Under the pieces are notes generated by a model, which did not search any database, had not been told where the DNA came from, and saw nothing but the letters and a program-made list of their open reading frames with translations. A program made the position numbers and the translations under genes. From the NCBI GenBank assembly GCA_945860745.1, contig CAMASH010000011.1, positions 1 through 57,394 of the forward strand: DNA of 57,394 nucleotides, given 5' to 3'. Shown here piece by piece: positions 17,945 through 26,101 of this stretch. Every line of letters starts with the position of its first letter. The first letter of the stretch is position 1. This DNA comes from Chthoniobacter flavus. GTDB taxonomy: Bacteria > Verrucomicrobiota > Verrucomicrobiia > Chthoniobacterales > Terrimicrobiaceae.

Positions 17945-20023
17945 ATGCAACTGGCCCGCACCTCCACGGCACGACTTCGCTGGCAGGCGGTCTCGGTCGG
18001 GACCGGCTTGCTGGCGGTTCTGGCCGCGGTTTGGTTCACGCCCTTTGTCGGCAGTTTGAATTTGTACGTCCAGGACTGGATGCTGAGGGAAACCACCCGC
18101 CTCACGCGCAAAGTGCTGCCAGCGGACTTCGCTCTGGTGACCATTGACGAGCGCGCCATGGCCCTCAGCGATCTGGACCCGGAGGAACTGGCCGGTTCGC
18201 GCCCGCTGCAACTCATGAAGGACAAGTGGCCCTGGTCGCGCGAGGTCTATGCCGCGGCGGCGGAAAAGCTGCTCTCCGCCGGGGCCCGGCTCGTCATTTT
18301 TGACATTCTGTTTCCGGCGGCCCGCGAGGGCGACGAGGCCTTTGCCGGGGTGCTGGAGAAATATCCCGGCAAGGTCGTTCTGGCCTCCACCGTGGAAATT
18401 CCGTCCTCGGAACAACAGGGGGCCATGCCGCAGTTGGTCAGTCCCACGCCAGCTTTGGAAGCGGCCGTGGCCGGCCATGCGGGACTGGTCAATTTCCCCC
18501 CTTGGAGCGACCGCAAGGTCCGTTCGCTTTTTACCGAAGCCACGGCTTCCGAGATCGCCGGCCTCAAGACTCTGCCGGGGGAGGAGGCTCTCCCGACCCT
18601 GGCCACGGCGGCGGCGCGGCTTTTGGGCGGGGCACCACCGGAGAACCGGGGTCCGCGGCGGTTCCGCTACGCCCTGCCCGGATCGCTCAAAATTATTTCC
18701 CTGCATGAGCTTTTCGTTCCCGCCTACTGGGCCGCCAATTCCCAGGATGGCCGTTTTTTCCAAGACCGTGTCGTTATAATCGGTGCGACGGCCGAACGAC
18801 TGCACGACATTTACCCGACACCGTGGGGTCCGCTGCCGGGACCGGAGATTCAGACGCACGCCCTGGCTGCGACGATGCGCGGGGATTGGCTCGGGCAGGC
18901 GGGGATGAGGCTTTCGTTGATCACCATGCTGGCCGGAGCGGTCGCGGTGTTTGCCCTGCTGATGGTGCGGCGGAGCGCCCTCTGGTTTGTCACGGGTTTG
19001 CTTGGCGTCGCCCTGCTGTGGCTCGGCCTCGGCCTCCTGGCCCTGGGCGTCTTTTCCTATTTCCTGCCCATGGCCCCACCGCTTTTGAGCTGGCTCGTCT
19101 GCGGATTCGCCGGTCTGGTTTGCGATGTCACGCTGGAGCGCCACGAGCGCGGACGGCTGCGGGGGATGCTGGAGCGCTATGTTTCCAAGGACATCGTGAG
19201 CGAGATCGCGGATAATCCGGATTCGTTTCTCCAGACCCTGGGGGGCCAGCGCAAGGAAATCGTGGCGATGTTTTCCGATCTCAAAGGTTTCACCTCCGCT
19301 TCGGAGAAACTGGAACCCGCCGCCTTGGTGGCGCTGCTCAACGAGTATTTCGGCGAGATGGTTTCCGTCGTTTTCAAACACAAGGGCACGCTGGACAAAT
19401 TCATGGGCGACGCCCTCATGGCGACCTGGGGTTGCATCCAGGTCGAAAGCCCCGCCGTGGACGCCCGCCGGGCCGTGACGGCGGCGCTGGAGATGCAGGA
19501 CCGTCTGGCCGTCATGAACGCGCAGCGCCAGAAGCGCGGCGCCATGTTGTGGAGTTCGGGCACCGGCATTTGCCAGGGTCCGGCCATTTTCGGCAACATC
19601 GGTTCGCCTGAGAAAATGGATCTCACCGTCATTGGCGACACCGTGAATCTGGCCTCGCGCGTCGAAGGACTGACGCGCATTTACGGCTGCCCGATTCTGG
19701 TCGATGCGCACATCGCGGCCAATGCGGCGTCGGTCTGCCAGTTTTTGGTGGTGGATGACGTCCGGGTCAAGGGGCGCACAAAGCCGGAGAAGCTCTTTTT
19801 CCCCCACCGTGGCGAGGACCCGGCCTGGGTGGAGGCCTTTGCTTCGGCGCGGGAAAAATACCTCGCCGGCGATTTTGAGCCGGCCCGGGCGGCCTTCGGC
19901 AAACTCTCCACCCGCGGACCCGCCCCCGCGCTGGCCGCGCGTTTCATGAGCCGCTGCGAGGGGTTCCTGCGCGTGCCCCCCGATGAGGGCTGGGATGGCG
20001 TCTCGGCCTTTGTGGATAAATAG
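17945..20023 (+). CDS. CHASE2-domain membrane adenylate/guanylate cyclase
   Basis: This 692-residue membrane sensor should convert an extracytoplasmic signal into cyclic nucleotide. It has one N-terminal membrane helix and a CHASE2 domain outside the cytoplasm (about 35-305), with PADFALVTIDERAM and FFQDRVVIIGATAERLHD. Three further helices follow (about 315-400), then a class III cyclase domain (about 430-640). The metal-binding aspartates are in VAMFSDLKGFT and DKFMGDALMA, and TVIGDTVNLASRVEGL completes the catalytic core. The extreme C-terminus is a short helical region. The ATG at 17945 gives the expected topology; a TTG at 17840 would add an unlikely basic extension. It is divergent from the FecR-domain gene. 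Confidence 0.92.
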   Translation: MQLARTSTARLRWQAVSVGTGLLAVLAAVWFTPFVGSLNLYVQDWMLRETTRLTRKVLPADFALVTIDERAMALSDLDPEELAGSRPLQLMKDKWPWSREVYAAAAEKLLSAGARLVIFDILFPAAREGDEAFAGVLEKYPGKVVLASTVEIPSSEQQGAMPQLVSPTPALEAAVAGHAGLVNFPPWSDRKVRSLFTEATASEIAGLKTLPGEEALPTLATAAARLLGGAPPENRGPRRFRYALPGSLKIISLHELFVPAYWAANSQDGRFFQDRVVIIGATAERLHDIYPTPWGPLPGPEIQTHALAATMRGDWLGQAGMRLSLITMLAGAVAVFALLMVRRSALWFVTGLLGVALLWLGLGLLALGVFSYFLPMAPPLLSWLVCGFAGLVCDVTLERHERGRLRGMLERYVSKDIVSEIADNPDSFLQTLGGQRKEIVAMFSDLKGFTSASEKLEPAALVALLNEYFGEMVSVVFKHKGTLDKFMGDALMATWGCIQVESPAVDARRAVTAALEMQDRLAVMNAQRQKRGAMLWSSGTGICQGPAIFGNIGSPEKMDLTVIGDTVNLASRVEGLTRIYGCPILVDAHIAANAASVCQFLVVDDVRVKGRTKPEKLFFPHRGEDPAWVEAFASAREKYLAGDFEPARAAFGKLSTRGPAPALAARFMSRCEGFLRVPPDEGWDGVSAFVDK

Positions 20024-20075
20024 GTCCCGTCCGGGTTGTCAGGGCAGAAAATTTTCCCCATGCTGAAGGACTCCG

Positions 20076-20618
20076 ATGGATATTGTCTATTTCGACCTCG
20101 AGACCCAGCGCACCGCGAACGACGTGGGCGGCTGGGACAAAAAGCACGAGATGGGCATGTCCCTCGGCGTCACCTACAGTTCGGCGGATCAGGTGTATGA
20201 AGTTTTTCCCGAGAAGCGGGCGGGCGATCTGGTCGCACGCTTGCAGCGGGCCGATCTCGTGGTGGGATTTAACATTTTGAGTTTTGATTACGAGGTGCTC
20301 ATGGCGTACACGATTCTCGACCTGCCCCATCAACTGCCGACTCTCGATATGTTGGTTGAGATCGAAAAAACGGCCGGCCACCGGCTCAAGCTGGAGAGTC
20401 TGGCCCAGGGCACGCTGGGCGTCGGTAAGGTGGCCGAGGGCCTTGACGCCATCCGCTGGTGGCGCGAAGGGAAGCTGATGGAAATTGCGGAATACTGCTG
20501 CTTTGACGTCAAAGTGACCAAACTCATTCACGAATACGGCGCGCAACACGGCGAACTTTTTTACCCCGACCGTTTCGACCGCAGGCAGCGGTTGGAAATC
20601 CACTGGAAGATCGCATGA
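20076..20618 (+). CDS. RNase H-fold 3'-5' exonuclease-like protein (YprB type)
   Basis: The 180-residue protein has the DEDD exonuclease layout. DLET near residue 7 supplies the first Asp and Glu, NILSFDYEVL the second Asp, and YCCFDVKVTKL the final Asp in a Tyr-x3-Asp pattern. This matches the RNase_H_2 (YprB) group, in which such domains occur alone or beside helicases. The substrate is presumably a nucleic acid 3' end. The stop overlaps the next start by 4 nt (ATGA at 20615-20618), so the TPR protein is translated with it. Confidence 0.75.
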   Translation: MDIVYFDLETQRTANDVGGWDKKHEMGMSLGVTYSSADQVYEVFPEKRAGDLVARLQRADLVVGFNILSFDYEVLMAYTILDLPHQLPTLDMLVEIEKTAGHRLKLESLAQGTLGVGKVAEGLDAIRWWREGKLMEIAEYCCFDVKVTKLIHEYGAQHGELFYPDRFDRRQRLEIHWKIA

Positions 20619-21889
20619 TCCAGCCGCTCAAATCGTCCAAGACGACCTGGTTCGTGTCCTGGGTGGACCTCGAGGAACCCGTCCCCACCGGCCACGACTA
20701 CTTTCTTCCGACCTTGCTGATCGTGACCGACAGCAGCGGGGCGCCCCTCGCCGCGCCCGACATTCTGGAGGAACTCGATCAGATCCGGGTGGAAAATTTT
20801 TTGGTCAAGCTCTTCGAAAAACTGGGAGCGCCCGACCGCGTGGCCATCTGCCCGAGCGAGGAATGGGAGGACGACGACTGGAAGATCTTTTCCCAGGAGC
20901 ATCGGGTGGATATCCGGTTCCAGCGATTTGATCGGGGCGGACCCGACGAACTCCGCGCCCTGGCGCAAACGGTCGTACTGCGGTTTTCCCGCGAAGGCAG
21001 TGGCACACCGCGGTCCAAGGATGTGGCGCACGGGCTGGTCAATACCGCCCTGCGCGTGCGTTCCTCCCGCAAGAAGCTCGCCCTCCTGCGCTCCGCCCTC
21101 GACCGCGATGCCGACTGCTCGCCCGCCCGCGTCGAACTGGCGGATGTGGAATTTCAAAATGGCAACTGGAAGGCCTGCCTCGCGGCGTACGATGAGGTGA
21201 TCGCCCGCGAACTTCCGCGCTGGCCGTCGGGCCATCCCGCCTGGTGGACTGACCGGGAAACGCGCCCGCTTTTGCGCTCCCTCTACGGCCGGGCCATGAC
21301 CCTCTGGCACCAGGGCCGGCACGCCGATGCCGCCGGGCAATTTGAACATCTGCTGGACTTGAACCTGCGGGATAATCAGGGCGTGCGCTTTTTTATTCCG
21401 CTCCTGCACTTGCTGGCTGACAATCAGGAAGAGGCGGGGGAATTTTTTGAGCGCTATAGGGCGGAATTCCCCGGCGATTACGCCGAACCGTCTTTGCTTT
21501 TCGGCTGGGGGCTGTCGTTTTCGCTGGAGGGCAACGAAACGGAAGCGCGGGAAAAATACCGCCAGGGCATCCTCAAGAATATCTTCATCGCCCCGATGCT
21601 CCTGGAGGAGCCGGAACCAGCGCGCGGACTCTGGCATCCCAATGACCGCGCCGAACCCAACTACGCCAGCGAGTTCATCGATTCCTATGCGGTTCTGTGG
21701 GACCGCGAACCCGGCGCGCTCCGGCTTTTGCGCGAAGCCTGGCTGGAACTCCATCCCCGCGTCGCCGAGATCAGCGCCCTGCGCGAACGCATGGGCGATC
21801 TTCAGGATCAGCGCTACGAACCCGGCTACAAAAAAATCTGGCAGGAACTCGTCGCCAAGGACGAGCAACTCACCGAGCCGGAGGTATAG
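20615..21889 (+). CDS. Tetratricopeptide-repeat protein of unknown function
   Basis: The 424-residue cytoplasmic protein has an N-terminal domain of mixed structure (about 1-145) that I do not recognise. A helical region follows with TPR-like units, such as LYGRAMTLWHQGRHADAAGQFEHLL and FGWGLSFSLEGNETEAREKY (each only partly shown here). TPR regions normally mediate protein contacts. Translation is coupled to the RNase H-fold gene, so the two probably act together, perhaps with this protein as an adaptor. Its stop (21887-21889) is followed at once by a hairpin that also faces the convergent glpX gene. Confidence 0.7.
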   Translation: MIQPLKSSKTTWFVSWVDLEEPVPTGHDYFLPTLLIVTDSSGAPLAAPDILEELDQIRVENFLVKLFEKLGAPDRVAICPSEEWEDDDWKIFSQEHRVDIRFQRFDRGGPDELRALAQTVVLRFSREGSGTPRSKDVAHGLVNTALRVRSSRKKLALLRSALDRDADCSPARVELADVEFQNGNWKACLAAYDEVIARELPRWPSGHPAWWTDRETRPLLRSLYGRAMTLWHQGRHADAAGQFEHLLDLNLRDNQGVRFFIPLLHLLADNQEEAGEFFERYRAEFPGDYAEPSLLFGWGLSFSLEGNETEAREKYRQGILKNIFIAPMLLEEPEPARGLWHPNDRAEPNYASEFIDSYAVLWDREPGALRLLREAWLELHPRVAEISALRERMGDLQDQRYEPGYKKIWQELVAKDEQLTEPEV

Positions 21890-21929
21890 CGTTCTCCTGT
21901 AGCGGAAAACGGGAGTTTTCCGAGAACGC
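21889..21929. repeat. REP-like hairpin between convergent genes, possible bidirectional terminator
   Basis: GTAG (21899-21902) precedes CGGAAAAC (21903-21910), which pairs with GTTTTCCG (21915-21922) over a GGGA loop. An outer pair GCGTTCTC (21889-21896) and GAGAACGC (21922-21929) extends the structure. It lies in the 46-nt gap between two convergent genes. Confidence 0.7.
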
Positions 21930-21935
21930 CCGGGA

Positions 21936-22988
21936 TCACACCTTCGCCTCGCGTTTGGTGCTGCGCAGGTGAATCGTCTTGGAGCCCAGATTGTGCACCG
22001 CGCGGATATACCGCAGGGTCTGACTGCGGGCACGCATGAGGATGGAGTGGGTGATGGCGGTGTTCCCCACAAGCTTCACGCCCGGCAGCAACGGGCTGTC
22101 GCTGATGCCGGTGGCGCAGAAAATCGCGCTCTCGCCGATGACCAATTCATCCGTGGAATAGGTGCGCCTCAGGTCGGTTTCCGTCACGGTTTTGAGCAAT
22201 TCGCCGCGTTCCGCCTCATCGCGCGGCCACATGCGCAGGAGAATCTCGCCGCCCAGGGCCTTGAGCGCGGCTGCGGTCAGAATGGCCTCGGGCGCCCCGC
22301 CGATGCCGACGTACAAATCCACGCCCGAATCCGGCATGGACGGCGCGACGGCCGCGGCGATGTCGCCGTCGGAAATCAGGCGCAGAGCGGCCCCCTGCTG
22401 ACGGACGGTCTCGAGGTATTTCTGATTGCGCGGACGGTCAAGCATCACGACCACCAGATCGCCGATGCGCTTCTTCAACGCGGCGGCGGCATAGGTCATG
22501 ACCTCGCCAAAATTCATCTCCAGCGTCAGCGGCGGAATCCGGGTCGCGGCGATGGCTTCACAGACGGCGGGTCCGTAGGCGAGTTTCTCGGAATAAAAAC
22601 TCGGGATATGCACCAGCCCGTGCGAGTTGCCATTGGGCACATGGGCCGCGGCCATGACCGAGATCGAATTGGGCAGACCCTTGGAGATATTGCTGGTGCC
22701 ATCAATCGGATCGAGGGCGATGTCAAATCGCGGGGCCCCTTCCTTCCAGGTGCCGAGCTTGTCGCCGAGAAAAATCCCCGGGGCGTTGTCCTTGATGCCC
22801 TCGCCGATCACGACCTCGCCGCGGATGTCCACCAGATCGAAGACGCCGTTGATGGCGTCGCAGGCGGCCTCATCCGCCGCCTCCTTGTTGCCGCGGCCGA
22901 GCCAGTGGATGCTGTTCAGCGCGGCGTTCTCCGTGGCGCGGACAAATTCAAATTCGACGTTCCGTTCGAGATCCTGGGAAGAGTTCAT
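21936..22988 (-). CDS. glpX: Class II fructose-1,6-bisphosphatase GlpX
   Basis: This cytoplasmic enzyme removes the 1-phosphate of fructose-1,6-bisphosphate for gluconeogenesis. The 350-residue protein (ATG at 22986-22988) shows the metal- and substrate-binding features of the GlpX family. These include GRGNKEAADEAACDAI, RGEVVIGEGIKDNAP, DIALDPIDGTSNISKG and GIGGAPEAILTAAALK. The length is typical. It would be needed when the cell grows on the C3 units produced by deoxysugar breakdown elsewhere in this window. A small unknown gene starts divergently 83 nt away. Confidence 0.93.
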   Translation of the reverse strand: MNSSQDLERNVEFEFVRATENAALNSIHWLGRGNKEAADEAACDAINGVFDLVDIRGEVVIGEGIKDNAPGIFLGDKLGTWKEGAPRFDIALDPIDGTSNISKGLPNSISVMAAAHVPNGNSHGLVHIPSFYSEKLAYGPAVCEAIAATRIPPLTLEMNFGEVMTYAAAALKKRIGDLVVVMLDRPRNQKYLETVRQQGAALRLISDGDIAAAVAPSMPDSGVDLYVGIGGAPEAILTAAALKALGGEILLRMWPRDEAERGELLKTVTETDLRRTYSTDELVIGESAIFCATGISDSPLLPGVKLVGNTAITHSILMRARSQTLRYIRAVHNLGSKTIHLRSTKREAKV

Positions 22989-23071
22989 GGGGAATATTAC
23001 CGTAACCGGGTCTCCAATGAACACCGCGAAATCGGGTTTTTCAACGGAATGAATTGCCCTACAGTGTCGAG

Positions 23072-24232
23072 ATGGCTTGGCGGCTTCATGAATATGTTCG
23101 GCGCGGTGAGATCGACAATCGCCAGCGTGGTCGTGTTACCGGACGCATCTGGCTCGACGGCGTGGCGGAACCGCTCGAGCTCGATCTGACAGGCGATTGC
23201 CACCCCGATCTGGCGGGATGCCAGCTCGTTTTCGAGAATCCGGCCCCTATTCCATTGACCACGCCGCCCCCGGTCCGTCGTCAATCGGGTAAAACCGGGG
23301 ACATCACCGCCGCCCGCAAGGTGCGGGTCTATGATGTCCCGGTGGAGGAGGCGTATCGGCTGCGTAAGGCCGGCGGCAAGCCGCCCGAACATAGGGCCAA
23401 CAGTTTCTATCTCGAGTGGTTTAGCGCCTTCAACGGCCGGGTGGTGATCGAAAGTGCCGACTACCGGCTCGAGATCTCCGAACCATCCTGGCGCTTCACA
23501 CCGGAAGAACTGGCCGGGCACGCCCGCCGCCTGACGGAAGGCGGCGAAGAATTCGCCTCCGGTTTCGCGCCGGAGGATGAACCTCCTTGGGATGAATTTC
23601 GCGCCGAGCAACTTCTCCGCGAAAGCGACGCCACCGGCGGCCGCTACCGCCGCTTGCTGGAAAAATATCTCGACCATCCTGACCGCGAACGCCTCATCGC
23701 CCGCGAGATGGGATGGACCTGGATCGAGGAGGCACTTGATGCCGAAAACGAAGAGCCGGAGGAAGGTTTTTCCGGCGGGACCGCCGCTTTCCAGGATGAG
23801 GATCCTCTCGAGGAACCGGACCCCGCGCTGGAGGGCATTGATTGGGTGAGGGATGATGACGAGAGATTCATCCACCCCACAGCCAAACACGTCCGGGACA
23901 CATTTTACGCCTTGAAAGAGGAAATCGATTCGTTCGGCCTGCCGGATGACGACGAATTGGTCGGGGAGTTTTCCGCGCAGATCATGATCCTGAGCGTCAA
24001 GATGTGTGCCCATCTCAATTTTCTCGTGCGCGGCGATCTCCACGACCCCGTCCTCCTTATCGCCTGGCTCAAGCGCGATCTCGACATTCACAACCAGGCT
24101 CTCGCCGGCGGCGCGGCTCTCGAGGGCCACCCCGGTTTTCCCGCCTCACGCCTCGCCCACTACCGGGCGGAGCTTTTTCAAATCCGCGAAGCGATCCTGG
24201 CGATCATCAGCCGCCTGCGTAAGGACATATGA
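23072..24232 (+). CDS. Conserved-looking protein of unknown function
   Basis: I do not recognise the family. The 386-residue protein has no signal peptide or membrane segment and is acidic (many Glu/Asp around residues 220-280). The N-terminal 90 residues form a small beta-rich domain containing RRGEIDNRQRGRVTG and LELDLTGDCHPDLAG. The C-terminal 120 residues are helical, with FSAQIMILSVKMCAHLNFL and FPASRLAHYRAELFQIREAI. It starts at the ATG at 23072, 83 nt from the divergent glpX start. The stop overlaps the start of the GH128-like gene (ATGA, 24229-24232), so the two are translationally coupled. Confidence 0.65.
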   Translation: MAWRLHEYVRRGEIDNRQRGRVTGRIWLDGVAEPLELDLTGDCHPDLAGCQLVFENPAPIPLTTPPPVRRQSGKTGDITAARKVRVYDVPVEEAYRLRKAGGKPPEHRANSFYLEWFSAFNGRVVIESADYRLEISEPSWRFTPEELAGHARRLTEGGEEFASGFAPEDEPPWDEFRAEQLLRESDATGGRYRRLLEKYLDHPDRERLIAREMGWTWIEEALDAENEEPEEGFSGGTAAFQDEDPLEEPDPALEGIDWVRDDDERFIHPTAKHVRDTFYALKEEIDSFGLPDDDELVGEFSAQIMILSVKMCAHLNFLVRGDLHDPVLLIAWLKRDLDIHNQALAGGAALEGHPGFPASRLAHYRAELFQIREAILAIISRLRKDI

Positions 24233-25083
24233 ATGCTTGCTGGAAGCGCCTCCCGTCCCTCCTCTGCGCGATGATTCTCCCCCTTTCTCTCCTCCCTGCG
24301 GAAACGCCCGCCGTTTCAAAAAAGGGTGTGGGCTTCTGGAACGCGGATGAGTCGTTCACCCGCTTCAGCAAGGACGTGGACCGGCTGGGCTGCGGGTGGT
24401 ATTACAACTGGACTCCCAACCGGGACGCCCTCGCGCGCGAAATCCGGGCCGAATTTGTCCCGATGGTTTGGAATGGAAAAGACGCCACGGTGAAAAATCT
24501 CACCCGGTTAAAGAACGCCGGGTTTCCCACCCTCCTCACGTTTAACGAACCCGACGGCAAGGAGCAGGCCAACATGACGGTTGAACAGGCGCTGGCCCTC
24601 TGGCCGCGCCTCATGCGGACCGGAATGCGCCTTGGTAGTCCCGCCCCGGCCGCCATTACGAAAAGCAAAGACTGGCTGCGGCATTTCATGGCCGAAGCGG
24701 ACGCCCGCGGCTACCGCGTCGACTTCATCTGCCTGCATTGGTATGGCGACATCACCGCACCGGACGCGGTGGACCAGTTGAAAAATTTTCTCGAGTCGCA
24801 ATGGCAACTCTACCGCCGTCCCCTCTGGCTGACGGAGTTTTCCGGTTCCACCGGCTCCTGGCTCAAATTCGCCAACCCGCCGGTGACCGCCGCGAAAAAT
24901 GCCGCCTTCATCCGCCAGGCCCTGCCCATGCTGGAATCCCTGCCCTATGTGGAACGTTATGCGTGGTTCGAACTGAAATGGGACGAGCCGCCGTGGGCTG
25001 AGGTGGCATTGGTGAATCCGATGACCGGCAAGCTGACCGCCCCCGGCCGGGCCTATCGGGCAGGCGGCCGCGGGACAGATTAA
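24229..25083 (+). CDS. Secreted GH128-like glycoside hydrolase
   Basis: The 284-residue protein has a signal peptide (ending near LLPAETPA) and matches the Glyco_hydro_cc/GH128 type of beta-1,3-glucan-active enzymes. The order of motifs is VGFWNADESF, GWYYNWTPN, EFVPMVWNGK, LTFNEPDGKEQANMTVEQAL with the acid/base Glu, FICLHWYGD, and LWLTEFSGS with the nucleophile Glu, then YAWFELKWDEP. Both catalytic glutamates are present and the length is usual. It is translationally coupled to the unknown protein upstream. An exported role in glucan turnover is likely, with substrate by family analogy only. Confidence 0.85.
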   Translation: MNACWKRLPSLLCAMILPLSLLPAETPAVSKKGVGFWNADESFTRFSKDVDRLGCGWYYNWTPNRDALAREIRAEFVPMVWNGKDATVKNLTRLKNAGFPTLLTFNEPDGKEQANMTVEQALALWPRLMRTGMRLGSPAPAAITKSKDWLRHFMAEADARGYRVDFICLHWYGDITAPDAVDQLKNFLESQWQLYRRPLWLTEFSGSTGSWLKFANPPVTAAKNAAFIRQALPMLESLPYVERYAWFELKWDEPPWAEVALVNPMTGKLTAPGRAYRAGGRGTD

Positions 25084-25207
25084 GCGGGGGCATCGCCACA
25101 AAAGAACACAAGGAACACAAAGTTGTTCGGATTCACCCGGGGAGCTGCCTTGAATCCTAATTTCTCTGCGTTCTCTCGCGGCTACAACCGTCCGAAAATC
25201 ACACCCT

Positions 25208-25594
25208 TCACCAAATGCAACTGGCTCCGTAAATACGAAAGGGTTCGTCGGGCGTGACAATCTGAAAGGAGTCGGAAAGCCCTTGGGCGGCAATGAGGCG
25301 GTCGAAGGGGTCTGGATGAGCCGGGGGCAACTCGCCCGAGCGAAGAAGGGCTTCCTGGCTGATCTCGACGCGTTGAATTTGAAAAAATCTGGTTTGCTTT
25401 GGAATCCAGTTTCGTGGTCGCTCGGGCAGGGGCAATTTGCCTTTCGAATATTTCAGAGCGATTTCCCAAATGCTCGCGTCACTGAGAAACAAATCGTTGC
25501 CAGGATCATTGATCGCCTGCACTGCAGCGGGAGAAAGTTTCGACGGTTTACCCGCCAGCCAGAGAAAAGCGCAGGTATCCAGCAGGAGCTTCAC
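25208..25594 (-). CDS. PIN-domain toxin (VapC-like)
   Basis: This 128-residue protein is a PIN-domain ribonuclease and the toxin half of a type II toxin-antitoxin pair. The acidic residues of the metal site are visible: LLLDTCAFLWL (first Asp), SIWEIALKYSKGKL (Glu) and HPDPFDRLIAAQGL (Asp). These, with the terminal IVTPDEPF, place it in the subgroup often found with Phd/YefM antitoxins. Its start overlaps the antitoxin stop by 4 nt, as usual for such pairs. Confidence 0.9.
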   Translation of the reverse strand: MKLLLDTCAFLWLAGKPSKLSPAAVQAINDPGNDLFLSDASIWEIALKYSKGKLPLPERPRNWIPKQTRFFQIQRVEISQEALLRSGELPPAHPDPFDRLIAAQGLSDSFQIVTPDEPFRIYGASCIW

Positions 25595-25833
25595 AGCCCC
25601 CAGTCCTTGAGTTCGCGTTTTGTGAGCGGGGCCAAAGCCTCGTTAGGAACGTCAAACTCCGGTCCAAGAATCCGTCCAACTTTTGGACGTTTTTTTCCGC
25701 GCCCTGTCGCAAACGGCACCAGCCTCGCCACCGGTTTGCGTCCGCGGGCGATTACAATCTCCTCGCCCGCCTCCACGGCGGCCAGGTATCGTGAAAGGTG
25801 CGTCTTTGCTTCGTGGGTTGTGACCGTCGGCAT
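25591..25833 (-). CDS. Phd/YefM-type antitoxin
   Basis: The 80-residue protein has the Phd/YefM DNA-binding fold at its N-terminus (MPTVTTHEAKTHLSRYLAAV and EEIVIARGRKPVARLVP) and a flexible toxin-binding C-terminus ending TKRELKDWGL. It should neutralise the PIN toxin encoded next and repress the shared promoter. Confidence 0.9.
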   Translation of the reverse strand: MPTVTTHEAKTHLSRYLAAVEAGEEIVIARGRKPVARLVPFATGRGKKRPKVGRILGPEFDVPNEALAPLTKRELKDWGL

Positions 25834-25839
25834 GGGTTG

Positions 25840-25868
25840 AACGTAGCGGCGACGGTAAACTTAGTCAA
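25840..25868 (-). promoter_or_regulatory. Predicted promoter/operator of the Phd-PIN pair
   Basis: On the minus strand TTGACT (25863-25868) and TACGTT (25840-25845) are exactly 17 nt apart. The -10 box is only 6 nt from the antitoxin ATG, so the transcript would be nearly leaderless. Two TTAGTC direct repeats overlap the -35 box and could be an operator. Nothing else is seen between here and 26101. Confidence 0.45.
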
Positions 25869-26101
25869 GTTAGTCCAATATCGGTTCCTTGTTTCACCAG
25901 GAAATCTCCCTCTCTCGCGGTGGCCCGTCCGCACGCGACGCTTGCTGCACTTGGGCAAGGTTGATGCTTGCTCCGACCGTGAACCGTTCATGCCGATGGA
26001 CAGGTTCGCCCGGCTGATCTGAGCCGCGCCCCACATCCCACGGACTCCGCGGGAGTTGGCTGCCAAGCGAAGTTCCCGTTTCCCGCTGAAGAAAGTTATC
26101 G

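Noticed and set aside
17666-19807. Long minus-strand open frame opposite the CHASE2 cyclase gene
   Set aside because: It reads antisense to a clear cyclase gene, has low-complexity charged text and matches no family; high G+C content leaves such frames open.
25084-25207. Purine-rich text (CACAAAAGAACACAAGG) after the GH128-like gene as a regulatory RNA
   Set aside because: No stable fold or promoter was visible; it resembles common low-complexity intergenic sequence.
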